Source: JBAZOD01 sp041648955 (GTDB lineage Bacteria > Patescibacteriota > Patescibacteriia > Patescibacteriales > JAQTRU01). From it: 13,492 bases of DNA. The stretch's first letter is position 1. The number at the start of each line of letters is the position of its first letter. The notes under the pieces are model-generated. The model worked only from the letters and a program-made list of their open reading frames with translations. It did no database searches and was not told the origin of the DNA. Below, in pieces: positions 6,999 to 13,492 of the stretch. The position numbers and the translations under genes were made by a program. The stretch lies in NCBI GenBank assembly GCA_041648955.1, contig JBAZOD010000023.1:1-13492 (forward strand), written 5' to 3'.

Positions 6999-7028
6999 TT
7001 GGCATATTCTGATTTTCATGGTTATATT
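6999..7028 (+). promoter_or_regulatory. Candidate promoter for the 116-aa orphan gene
   Basis: TTGGCA (6999-7004) and TATATT (7023-7028) are separated by 18 bases. The -10 lies downstream of the in-frame ATG at 7018, so transcription from here would exclude that ATG and fit the SD-led ATG at 7087. The rest of 6956-7086 shows no gene. Confidence 0.45.
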
Positions 7029-7073
7029 ATGGGTTAAATTGTTCTTTGCCGAGAATAAACACTTTCACCACAG

Positions 7074-7080
7074 AGAGGAG
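7074..7080 (+). promoter_or_regulatory. Shine-Dalgarno AGAGGAG deciding the ATG start at 7087
   Basis: AGAGGAG ends 6 bases before ATG 7087. The in-frame ATG at 7018 has no SD and falls in the candidate promoter. Confidence 0.7.
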
Positions 7081-7086
7081 AAGTAT

Positions 7087-7437
7087 ATGTTTTATGATAC
7101 CAACGGTGCCGGACGCAAACCTTTTCATTGGATTGGGAGGAAAAAACGCAGAGATTCTTGTATTTTTTTTGAGGCCCGTAATGTTGAGGTTCTACGTAAA
7201 TTAAAAACAAGAAAGGGGCCGGCAGAAAATACTTCCCTTGGTTTAATAAAGATCGGGAAGAAAACGGATTTTTTAGCCGGGTTTTATTACCTGGTTGCCT
7301 TTTCCGGAATTCCGGAAGGAGTGGTGAAAATCAATGGTCAGGATTTTTTGAAGATAAAAGTTATTTCCGGTGATGAATCAATTTTTTGCTATTCGGGGAT
7401 AACCGAAGGCGAGTGTTTCTGTCTGGAAGTCGCTTAA
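7087..7437 (+). CDS. Small soluble orphan protein, 116 aa
   Basis: I do not recognise this protein. It has no membrane helix and no signal peptide. The N-terminal part is basic (RKPFHWIGRKKRRDS, KLKTRKG), followed by strand-rich sequence (SLGLIKIG, FLAGFYYLVAFSGIP, VVKINGQDFLKIKVISG, SIFCYSGIT, CFCLEVA) that suggests a small beta-barrel or sandwich. Three of its four cysteines fall in the last 20 residues (YSGITEGECFCLEVA). The basic patch could bind nucleic acid or the membrane face, but nothing proves it. The gene sits between its own candidate promoter (6999-7028) and a good terminator (7459-7490), so it is probably monocistronic or co-transcribed with the preceding membrane protein by read-through. 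Confidence 0.65.
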   Translation: MFYDTNGAGRKPFHWIGRKKRRDSCIFFEARNVEVLRKLKTRKGPAENTSLGLIKIGKKTDFLAGFYYLVAFSGIPEGVVKINGQDFLKIKVISGDESIFCYSGITEGECFCLEVA

Positions 7438-7458
7438 TTATTTTTTGATATAGCATAG

Positions 7459-7490
7459 AAGCGGGGTTTATTCATGACCTCGCTTTTTTT
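7459..7490 (+). terminator. Intrinsic terminator after the 116-aa orphan
   Basis: GCGGGGT (7461-7467) pairs with ACCTCGC (7477-7483) with one G-T pair, a 9-nt loop and a run of seven T. Two flanking A-T pairs extend the stem. It lies 23 bases past the stop. Confidence 0.85.
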
Positions 7491-7500
7491 ATTTTGTTTG

Positions 7501-7538
7501 ACCTTGCTAGAAACAATGAGGCGAGTTTCTAACGGGGT
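7501..7538. other. Long imperfect hairpin just upstream of the glycan operon promoter
   Basis: ACCTTGCTAGAAAC (7501-7514) pairs with GTTTCTAACGGGGT (7525-7538): 14 positions with one mismatch and two G-T pairs, loop AATGAGGCGA. The core TAGAAAC/GTTTCTA is a perfect DNA inverted repeat with a 10-base spacer. It abuts a TTGACT that may be a -35 box, so it could be an operator, or a second weak terminator in tandem with 7459-7490. Confidence 0.5.
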
Positions 7539-7581
7539 TTGACTTTTTGCTTATTTTGTTTAATAATTAAGATAATATAAT
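7539..7581 (+). promoter_or_regulatory. Candidate promoter of the sugar-nucleotide/glycosyltransferase operon
   Basis: TTGACT (7539-7544) is followed after 17 bases by AATAAT (7562-7567). A perfect TATAAT also lies at 7576-7581 but lacks a -35 at proper spacing. Either would start the operon's transcript upstream of the hairpin at 7604-7622. Confidence 0.5.
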
Positions 7582-7603
7582 AAATCAAATAGCATTATTT
7601 TTA

Positions 7604-7640
7604 GCTAAGAAAAAACCTTAGCATTTTTATATTTTTTATT
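7604..7640 (+). terminator. Terminator-like hairpin in the operon leader (possible attenuator)
   Basis: GCTAAG (7604-7609) pairs with CTTAGC (7617-7622) around AAAAAAC, followed by a T-rich stretch (ATTTTTATATTTTTT). It sits 34 bases before the first operon gene and after the only promoter candidates. It may attenuate the operon or simply be a remnant; no leader peptide or competing stem was found. Confidence 0.45.
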
Positions 7641-7656
7641 ATTTTTAGAAGAAAAT

Positions 7657-8523
7657 ATGGCAAAAAAAATTGGTTTTATAGGACAGGGCTGGATTGGCAA
7701 AAATTACGCCGATGATTTCGAAAAAAGAGGTTTTGAAGTTGTCCGTTATAGCTTAGAAGAGCCTCATGTCAATAATAAAGAAAAAATAAAAGAGTGTGAT
7801 ATTGTTTTTATTGCTGTGCCAACCCCGACTAAACCGGAAGGATTTGATGACAGTATTTTGCGGCAGGCGGTGAAATCTGTAGGAGAGGGCAAAATAGCAA
7901 TTATAAAATCAACCATACTTCCGGGAACAACCGAATCGATTCAAGCGGAAAATCCTAATATTTACGTTGTGCACTCTCCGGAATTTTTGACAGAAACAAC
8001 AGCCGCCCATGATGCGGCCAACCCCGATAGAAATATTATTGGTTTGCCCAAGGATTCGGAGGAATATAGAAAGAAAGCAGAGGAAATTTTTGAAGTTTTG
8101 CCTCAGGCTCCATACAAAGCTGTGTGCTCATCTCGCGAAGCGGAATTGATAAAATATGGGGGGAATTGTTGGTTTTACACTAAAGTTATTTTTATAAATA
8201 TGCTTTACGATTTAGCAGAAAAGCTCGGCTGTAAATGGGAGACAGTAAGAGATGCCATGATAGCTGACGCGAGAATCGGGTCGACTCACTTAAATCCCGT
8301 ACATCAAGGCGGACGCGGCGCCGGCGGCCATTGTTTTATAAAAGATTTTGCCGCCTTTCATCAGATTTACGAAAAATATGTTGGCGACGGTTTGGGCTTG
8401 GAAGTTTTGAAAAGCTTGGAAGAAAAAAATATAGATTTACTTGTTAAGAGCGGAAAGAGTTTGGATTTATTGGAAGGAGTGTACGGAGAGAAAATTGTAA
8501 AAAATAAAGAAAATAATCAATAA
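7657..8523 (+). CDS. Short UDP-glucose/GDP-mannose dehydrogenase-family protein, 288 aa
   Basis: The family oxidises the C6 hydroxyl of a nucleotide sugar twice with NAD to give a uronate, for example UDP-glucose to UDP-glucuronate. Seen here: Rossmann fingerprint GQGWIG (residues 9-14), VPTPTKP (54-60), STILPGTT (85-92), SPEFLTE with E109 (107-113), the central-domain AELIKYGGN with K166 and N170 (162-170), and GGRGAGGHCFIKD with the catalytic cysteine C226 and K229. Typical members are about 400-450 residues; this one ends near residue 288 and lacks the C-terminal UDP-binding Rossmann domain. The catalytic residues remain, so activity is plausible but the nucleotide-sugar grip must differ. 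It leads the operon, 5 bases before the epimerase gene. The UXS downstream would use UDP-glucuronate, which favours a Ugd-like role. Only a weak AGAAG lies before the ATG. Confidence 0.85.
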   Translation: MAKKIGFIGQGWIGKNYADDFEKRGFEVVRYSLEEPHVNNKEKIKECDIVFIAVPTPTKPEGFDDSILRQAVKSVGEGKIAIIKSTILPGTTESIQAENPNIYVVHSPEFLTETTAAHDAANPDRNIIGLPKDSEEYRKKAEEIFEVLPQAPYKAVCSSREAELIKYGGNCWFYTKVIFINMLYDLAEKLGCKWETVRDAMIADARIGSTHLNPVHQGGRGAGGHCFIKDFAAFHQIYEKYVGDGLGLEVLKSLEEKNIDLLVKSGKSLDLLEGVYGEKIVKNKENNQ

Positions 8524-8528
8524 AAAAT

Positions 8529-9449
8529 ATGGCTAAATATTTGGTGACTGGCGGGGCTGGCTTCATCGGATCAAATTTAGTTGACGAGCTGATTAGACGC
8601 GGCCATCGAGTAGTGATTATTGATGATTTATCAACTGGAAAAAAAGAGTATCTTAATTCTAAAGCGAAATTTTATCAAGTTGACATCTGTTCTCTAAAGA
8701 TAGAAAAAATATTTAAAACAGAGAAACCGGATTTTGTTTTTCATCTGGCCGCGCAAATGGATGTTCGGCGTTCAGTGGCTGATCCGGTTTTTGATAATAA
8801 AATAAATATTGTCGGCAGCTTAAATATTTTTTCCAATAGCCTTAAACAAAAAGTAAAAAAGGTTATTTTTATTTCTACCGGCGGAGCAATGTATGGAGAT
8901 GTTTCAAGGCCAGCCCTTGAAACTGATCTGCCGAAGCCAGATTCTCCTTATGCTATTCATAAATTGGCGGCAGAGGAGCATCTGCAAATGTTTAACAAAC
9001 TTTATGGCTTGGATTATACGATTTTGCGGTTAGCGAATGTTTATGGGCCAAGACAATACAAAGGCGGAGAGGGCGCGGTGGTCGCAGTTTTTACTTATAA
9101 TATTTTACACAACAAAAAAAGTTTTATTTATGGCACCGGAAAACAGACCAGAGATTTTGTTTACGTCGGCGATGTTGTGGACGCTTGTCTGAAAGCAGTT
9201 GAGAAAAAAAGCCAAGGATTTTTTAATATTAGCAGTAAGAAAGAAATAAGCGTCCTGTCTTTAATCAAGGAAATAGAAAAAGCAGTTGGGAAGAAGATCC
9301 AATCTGAAAAAAAGCCGGCTCGCGGAGGAGAAGTGAAAAGAAGCGTTTTGGATAATAGCCGGGCAAAAAAATTTTTATCCTGGAATCCCAATGTTAGCTT
9401 AGATGTGGGGATTAAGAAAACGCTTGAATGGGTAAAAAATAAAAAATGA
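8529..9449 (+). CDS. GalE-type NAD-dependent nucleotide-sugar epimerase, 306 aa
   Basis: An extended short-chain dehydrogenase/reductase. It has the NAD loop TGGAGFIG (residues 7-14), acidic IDDLSTG (31-37), FHLAAQMDVRRSV (71-83), active-site STGGAMYGD (116-124) and the Y141-x3-K145 pair in PYAIHK, then RLANVYGPRQ and YGTGKQTRDFVYVGDV. This pattern fits UDP-hexose 4-epimerases of the GalE or UDP-uronate/UDP-pentose type, acting in the cytoplasm. In this operon the likely substrates are UDP-glucuronate (to UDP-galacturonate), UDP-xylose (to UDP-arabinose) or UDP-glucose; sequence alone does not decide. Length is normal for the family. It is separated from the UXS gene by a single base, so the two are co-translated or at least co-transcribed. 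A dTDP-sugar or UDP-GlcNAc substrate is the main alternative. Confidence 0.88.
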   Translation: MAKYLVTGGAGFIGSNLVDELIRRGHRVVIIDDLSTGKKEYLNSKAKFYQVDICSLKIEKIFKTEKPDFVFHLAAQMDVRRSVADPVFDNKINIVGSLNIFSNSLKQKVKKVIFISTGGAMYGDVSRPALETDLPKPDSPYAIHKLAAEEHLQMFNKLYGLDYTILRLANVYGPRQYKGGEGAVVAVFTYNILHNKKSFIYGTGKQTRDFVYVGDVVDACLKAVEKKSQGFFNISSKKEISVLSLIKEIEKAVGKKIQSEKKPARGGEVKRSVLDNSRAKKFLSWNPNVSLDVGIKKTLEWVKNKK

Positions 9450-9450
9450 T

Positions 9451-10383
9451 ATGAAAATATTAGTTACCGGCGGGGCCGGATTTGTTGGATCGCATTTATG
9501 TAAAAAACTTTTGGAACAAGGAAATGAAGTGATTTGTCTTGATAATTTTTTTACAGGTGCGAAAAAAAACATTGAACACTTAATAACCGATAAGAATTTT
9601 AAATTAGTTGAACACGATGTTGAAAATTTTTATGATTTTGCCGTTGACGAAATTTATAACTTAGCCTGTCCGGCAGCGCCTATCTGGTATCAAAAAGATC
9701 CGGTTAAAACGATTAGAACCAATGTCTTGGGTGCGATTAATTGTTTGGAGTTAGCAAAAAAATTAGAATGCCGAGTTTTGCAGGCTTCCACTTCGGAAAT
9801 CTACGGAGATCCAAAAGTCCGCCCCCAAACAGAAAATTATTGGGGAAATGTAAATCCGATCGGAGTCAGATCTTGCTATGACGAAGGCAAACGCTGTGCT
9901 GAAACTTTATTTTTTGATTATTGGCGGGAATACGGCGTTAATGTGAAAGTGGCCAGAATTTTTAATACTTATGGACCAAAAATGGCCACAGAAGATGGAC
10001 GGGTAGTTTCCAATTTTATTATTCAAGCTTTATGCGGAGAAAATTTGACTATTTACGGCGACGGCAGCCAAACCAGAAGTTTTTGCTATGTTGATGATTT
10101 GGTAAGGGGGTTAATTGCCATGATGGAAAGTGAAAATTTTACCGGGCCGGTTAATTTGGGAAATCCAGGAGAATTTTCCATGAAAGAGCTGGCAGAAAAA
10201 GTCTTGAAATTGATTCCTCAAAGCAGGAGTAAAATTATTTATAAAGATTTGCCGGCTGATGATCCGAAACAAAGAAAGCCTGATATAAGCTTGGCTAAAG
10301 AAAAATTGGGCTGGGATCCAAAAATTAATTTAGAAACCGGTCTTGTCAAAACTATTGATTATTTCAAAACTATAATAAAATGA
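9451..10383 (+). CDS. uxs: UDP-glucuronate decarboxylase (UDP-xylose synthase)
   Basis: It converts UDP-glucuronate to UDP-xylose with bound NAD. The sequence carries the whole UXS signature: TGGAGFVGSHL (residues 6-16), NLACPAAPIWYQKDPVKT (70-87), NVLGAINCLELAK, ASTSEIYGDP (112-121) with the UXS-type T-S-E, YWGNVNPIGVRSCYDEGKR with Y143 and K147, IFNTYGP, DGRVVSNFI, and YGDGSQTRSFCYVDDL (203-218). Length (310) is normal for the bacterial single-domain form. It follows the epimerase by one base and its TGA overlaps the next gene's ATG (ATGA), a sign of translational coupling to the glycosyltransferase. Together with the dehydrogenase upstream it completes the UDP-glucose to UDP-xylose route. 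Its product is probably used by one of the GT4 enzymes in this operon. Confidence 0.93.
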   Translation: MKILVTGGAGFVGSHLCKKLLEQGNEVICLDNFFTGAKKNIEHLITDKNFKLVEHDVENFYDFAVDEIYNLACPAAPIWYQKDPVKTIRTNVLGAINCLELAKKLECRVLQASTSEIYGDPKVRPQTENYWGNVNPIGVRSCYDEGKRCAETLFFDYWREYGVNVKVARIFNTYGPKMATEDGRVVSNFIIQALCGENLTIYGDGSQTRSFCYVDDLVRGLIAMMESENFTGPVNLGNPGEFSMKELAEKVLKLIPQSRSKIIYKDLPADDPKQRKPDISLAKEKLGWDPKINLETGLVKTIDYFKTIIK

Positions 10384-11591
10384 AAAAAATTTTGATATTT
10401 TCAACAGCTTATTTCCCGTTTGTCGGCGGGGCAGAAGTCGCAGTGAAAGAAATCACTGATCGAATCCCTGATATTGAATTTGATATGATAACTTTACGAT
10501 TTGATAGTAGGTTGCCTAAATCGGAAAAAATTGGGAACGTTAATGTTTATCGAATTGGGTTTACGTCTAAAGCCCCATCTATGTCTGACTTAGTTAAGTT
10601 GCCTTTTAAGATAAACAAATTATTATTTCCCTTTTTAGGTTGGTGGAAAGCTAATAATTTAAATAAGAAAAAAAGATATGACGGAATTTGGGCAATGATG
10701 GCGGCTTTTGCTGGTTTCTCCGCTTTGTTTTTTAAATTAAATCATCCCCGAACACCATATCTTTTAACTTTGCAAGAAGGCGATCCAATTTCAGAAATTA
10801 AAAAGAAAGTTCGTTTTGTTTATCCTTTATTTAAAAAAATCTTTACTAAAGCGGATAAAATTCAAGTTATTTCAAATTATTTGGCTGATTGGGCTCGAGA
10901 GATGGGCGGTAGTAATATAGAAGTTATACCCAACGGTGTGGCCATAAATAAGTTTTCTTGTCCAATAAGCCAGGCAGTTAAGAATAATTTAAAAAATGAT
11001 CTTGGCATTGAAGATAATGAAAAAATATTAATTACTACATCCCGCCTAGTCCGCAAAAACGGATTAGAAGATTTGGTAGATGCAACGAAAAGTTTAGTAG
11101 ATAATGGATATAAAGTAAAAACGATAATTTTGGGAGATGGTCCGCTAAAAAATGAGTTAAAACAACGTATTTTAAAATATCAACCGGAAGGTGCTACTCT
11201 TGAAAATTCACAGATCAAGAAGAAACAAGTTATTGTTTTATTTGGTAATAGACCACAAGAAGATATATCGGCCCACTTAAGTATGGCAGATATTTTTATT
11301 CGCCCTTCTTTATCTGAAGGATTAGGCAATTCTTTTTTAGAAGCCATGGCTATTGGCCTTCCAGTAATAGCTACACCGGTCGGCGGTATACCGGATTTTT
11401 TAGAAGATGAAAAAACCGGTTGGTTTTGTAAAGTAAAAGATCCTAAAAGTATTGTTGAAAAAGTGCAATACATTTTAAATAATCCTGAAAAAACTCAAGA
11501 AGTTGTGGTTCGAGCTAAAAGAATGATAGAAGAAAAATATAATTGGGAAAAAATTGCCATAAAGATGAAGGAGATTTTTGTTAATTTATAA
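10380..11591 (+). CDS. GT4-family glycosyltransferase, 403 aa
   Basis: GT-B fold, family GT4. N-terminal loop STAYFPFVGGAEVAVKEI (residues 8-25), then a region with hydrophobic patches (LLFPFLGWWK, FAGFSALFFKLN) likely to touch the membrane surface, and IEVIPNGVAINKF (180-192). The C-terminal half has TTSRLVRKNGLEDLVDA (219-235), IILGDGP, and the E-x7-E pair E313/E321 in EGLGNSFLEAMAIGLPVIATPVGG. Its ATG overlaps the UXS stop by 4 bases, so UDP-xylose or an epimer of it is an attractive donor, though this is inference from context. The segment KYQPEGATLENSQIKKKQ (266-283) looks like a variable insertion before the VIVLFGN strand. Acceptor unknown. It ends 8 bases before the fusion gene. Confidence 0.9.
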   Translation: MKKILIFSTAYFPFVGGAEVAVKEITDRIPDIEFDMITLRFDSRLPKSEKIGNVNVYRIGFTSKAPSMSDLVKLPFKINKLLFPFLGWWKANNLNKKKRYDGIWAMMAAFAGFSALFFKLNHPRTPYLLTLQEGDPISEIKKKVRFVYPLFKKIFTKADKIQVISNYLADWAREMGGSNIEVIPNGVAINKFSCPISQAVKNNLKNDLGIEDNEKILITTSRLVRKNGLEDLVDATKSLVDNGYKVKTIILGDGPLKNELKQRILKYQPEGATLENSQIKKKQVIVLFGNRPQEDISAHLSMADIFIRPSLSEGLGNSFLEAMAIGLPVIATPVGGIPDFLEDEKTGWFCKVKDPKSIVEKVQYILNNPEKTQEVVVRAKRMIEEKYNWEKIAIKMKEIFVNL

Positions 11592-11599
11592 TTTAAACT

Positions 11600-13198
11600 A
11601 TGTTTTTTGTTTATCGCGGTTCAAAAAAATTTTTTCGTTCTATTTTTCCAAGCTTTTACAATAAGATAGAAAAATATAAAATTATAATAAAATATATAAT
11701 ATCAGGAGGCACAGCCGCCGTCGTTGATTTATCAGCGCTTTATTTTTTTACTTCATTGTGCGGTATTTGGTATGTCCTATCTTCCAGTCTGGCTTTTCTT
11801 CTCGCCTATTTTGTCAGTTTTTCCCTGCAGAAATTTTGGACATTCCGCGATAATGGCCGGGAAAAAATCCGCCAGCAGATGTATCTCTATTTTATCGTCG
11901 GCGTGGCCAATCTTTTTTTGAATGGCGCCGGCATGTATTTGTTGGTTGATGAACTCGGCGTCATGTATTTATTGGCGCAAATTATAATAGGAGCGATATT
12001 GGGCTTCAGCAGTTTTATTATTTACAGGTTTGTGATCTTTGAAAAAAGAAAAATTGGCGAGAAAAAATTAAGGGGAGATAAAAAAAGAATTTTAATTGCT
12101 GTCGGAATATTTCCTCCGGATATAGGCGGACCGGCTGTCTATGTGAAAAATTTACTTGAAGAGCTTCCGAAACTAGGGTATGAAATAAAAGTTATAACGT
12201 ACGCCGATTTTAAAAATAAAGAAATAAATGATTCTCTAATATTTAGGATAAGCCGCCGGCAAAATATTTTTTTTCGTTATATAAAATATTTTTTAGAAGT
12301 GTTGAAACTATCCGAATGGGCGGACGTCGTCTATATTCACGATTTAGCAAGCACCGGACTGCCTTGTTCCTTGGTGAAAACATTGAAACCGCGTTTGAAG
12401 CTGGTTGTCCGCCTGGGCGGAGATTTTTTGTGGGAAAAAGCTTATAATAACGGCTGGACGGAAAAACCCCTTAGCCAATATTATGAACAGCCGAAAAATT
12501 TTTTTGAAAAGATTTTTTTGCTGTGCTATAAATTCGTCTTAGCAAAGTGCGATAAAATAATATTTTCTACGGAATGGCAGAAGGAAATTTACGAAAAGTA
12601 TTTGAAAGTTGACCCCGGCAAAACTACGATAATTGATAATGCTTTCCCGGAATATGAATTGCCGGCGGAAAGTTTTCCGATAGCCAATAAAAATATTTTG
12701 TTGGCCGGGAGATTGATAAAATTGAAAAATTTCGCCAGAGTTTTTGAAGCAATAAAAAATTTGGAAGATATAAAAATAACAGTTATTGGCGAAGGACCGG
12801 AAAAAAATAATTTAAAGAATATATCTGAAAAGCTTAATCTTGATAGTAGAATTAGCTTCAGAAACGGCATAGAGCAAAGCGAGCTGGCGGGAGAGATTAA
12901 GAAAAGTTTTTTAGTTTTAGTTCCCTCCATAACTGAAATAAGCCCGAATTTGGTTTTGGAATGCATAAAGCTCGCGAAACCGATCGTAACAACGAAAGAA
13001 TGCGGTTTTTTCAAAAAATACGCCGACAAGCTTATTTTCGTAGATCCTTTTGATATTAATGATATAAAAGAAAAAATAACTTTTTTATCTAAAAAAGAGA
13101 ATCATGATAATTATTTAGAAAAAATAAGATCAATAGATGCATCCAGAAATAAAAAGAATTTAGCTGAAGATCACCATAATTTTTTTAAAAATTTGTAA
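11600..13198 (+). CDS. GtrA-like membrane domain fused to a GT4 glycosyltransferase, 532 aa
   Basis: Two domains in one frame. Residues about 27-148 match the GtrA/DPMS family: four hydrophobic helices with the family markers KYIISGGTAAVVDL (31-44), LAYFVSFSLQKFWTFRD (68-84) and the last-helix FSSFIIYRFVIF (136-147). GtrA proteins are linked to moving or presenting polyprenyl-linked sugars. A basic linker (148-162) leads to a GT4-type domain (162-500) with AVGIFPPDIGGPAVYVKNL, LLAGRLIKLKNFARVFEAI, VIGEGPEKNNL and an E-x7-E pair E446/E454 in TEISPNLVLECIKLAKP. The GT part lacks the usual small residues after the first Glu (EIS in place of EGF/EGL), so activity is likely but not certain. No stop or frameshift lies between the domains. 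GtrA is more often encoded next to, or fused with, GT2 enzymes. It should tether sugar transfer at the inner membrane face. Confidence 0.85.
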   Translation: MFFVYRGSKKFFRSIFPSFYNKIEKYKIIIKYIISGGTAAVVDLSALYFFTSLCGIWYVLSSSLAFLLAYFVSFSLQKFWTFRDNGREKIRQQMYLYFIVGVANLFLNGAGMYLLVDELGVMYLLAQIIIGAILGFSSFIIYRFVIFEKRKIGEKKLRGDKKRILIAVGIFPPDIGGPAVYVKNLLEELPKLGYEIKVITYADFKNKEINDSLIFRISRRQNIFFRYIKYFLEVLKLSEWADVVYIHDLASTGLPCSLVKTLKPRLKLVVRLGGDFLWEKAYNNGWTEKPLSQYYEQPKNFFEKIFLLCYKFVLAKCDKIIFSTEWQKEIYEKYLKVDPGKTTIIDNAFPEYELPAESFPIANKNILLAGRLIKLKNFARVFEAIKNLEDIKITVIGEGPEKNNLKNISEKLNLDSRISFRNGIEQSELAGEIKKSFLVLVPSITEISPNLVLECIKLAKPIVTTKECGFFKKYADKLIFVDPFDINDIKEKITFLSKKENHDNYLEKIRSIDASRNKKNLAEDHHNFFKNL

Positions 13199-13199
13199 A

Positions 13200-13492
13200 A
13201 TGAAAATTTTAAGTTTAGGTCTGGACAATTCAATACTTAATAGAAATTCGCATTTAGCGAAAAGAGTGATTGATTATGGCGATTTGGTTGATAAATATAC
13301 GGTAATAGTTCCTGGTGATAAAGACGAGGAAATAATTATTTCTGATAAAGTTAAAATTTTTAGCGTAGACGGAAACAACAAGGCGATAAAATTTTTGCGT
13401 ATTTTTAAAACGGCGAAAAAGATGCTAAGAAAAGAAAAATACGATGTTATCACGGTTCAAGATCAATATTATTTAGCTTTGTTGGCGTATGG
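13200..13492 (+). CDS. Probable GT4-type glycosyltransferase, N-terminal part (3' end missing)
   Basis: The frame opens with ATG at 13200, one base after the TAA of the GtrA-GT4 fusion, and stays open for 97 codons to the window edge. It begins MKILSLGLDNSILNRNSHLAKRV, has YTVIVPGD, a strand-rich segment (IIISDKVKIFSVDGNNKAIKF) and KYDVITVQDQYYLALLAYG, which is how the N-terminal Rossmann half of GT4 enzymes runs up to the D-x-x-x-x-QD strand. The catalytic C-terminal half is outside the window, so the family call rests on the N-terminal pattern and on its neighbours. It continues the operon without any terminator. Confidence 0.7.
   Translation, partial: MKILSLGLDNSILNRNSHLAKRVIDYGDLVDKYTVIVPGDKDEEIIISDKVKIFSVDGNNKAIKFLRIFKTAKKMLRKEKYDVITVQDQYYLALLAY

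Noticed and set aside
7018..7086. ATG start 23 codons upstream for the 116-aa orphan
   Set aside because: No SD, and it falls within the candidate promoter; ATG 7087 has AGAGGAG at good spacing.
12589..13029. 146-codon minus-strand frame
   Set aside because: It lies wholly inside the GT4 part of the fusion gene, whose motifs are clear, and has no start signal or recognisable domain.
1..13492. Possible alternative genetic code (TGA as glycine)
   Set aside because: TGA ends the large exported protein, the epimerase and the UXS gene at natural C-termini, and the conserved motifs need no recoded TGA.

Overview
The window looks like part of a small, AT-rich bacterial genome, most likely from the Candidate Phyla Radiation (Patescibacteria, Parcubacteria-like). 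The signs are: a surface protein with thrombospondin type-3 calcium loops plus a C-terminal 'GEAWYxNPxDGKRYFLGRPADAF' domain that I know mainly from that group; many genes without a Shine-Dalgarno (SD) sequence; tightly packed glycan genes; and several short orphan membrane proteins. TGA and TAA both end clear genes here, so the TGA-to-glycine code of Gracilibacteria/Absconditabacteria does not apply. The lineage is an inference from memory of these families; no rRNA or tRNA gene is present to confirm it.

Layout. (1) 1-4257 holds three plus-strand genes for envelope or exported proteins: the end of a membrane-anchored coiled-coil/TSP3 protein, a one-helix anchored protein of unknown function, and a 933-residue exported protein with an N-terminal zinc phospholipase C / P1-nuclease-like domain followed by Ig/Fn3-like modules and a C-terminal beta module. 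A bidirectional terminator closes the block. (2) 4300-7490 is a separate block of mostly orphan genes: a GC-rich minus-strand gene broken by two in-frame stops, a 90-residue two-helix membrane protein, a minus-strand GT4 glycosyltransferase with a heptamer repeat inserted in its coding sequence, and two plus-strand orphans. The four orphans have strong SD sequences; none of the other starts visible in the window has a comparable one. (3) 7657 to the window end is a compact plus-strand sugar-nucleotide and glycosyltransferase operon.

How the operon genes may work together: a short UDP-glucose-dehydrogenase-type enzyme could make UDP-glucuronate, the UDP-glucuronate decarboxylase (UXS) would turn that into UDP-xylose, and a GalE-type epimerase could make a C4 epimer of one of these sugars. 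Two or more GT4 enzymes would then transfer the sugars to a lipid-linked or surface glycan. One GT4 is fused to a GtrA-like membrane domain, suggesting transfer coupled to a lipid-linked sugar at the membrane. The final gene runs off the window and looks like another GT4.

No CRISPR array, tRNA, rRNA, transposase, phage gene or origin was seen. The strongest candidates for something undescribed are the doubly interrupted minus-strand gene, the heptamer insertion in the GT4, the GtrA-GT4 fusion, and the clustering of SD-led orphan genes.
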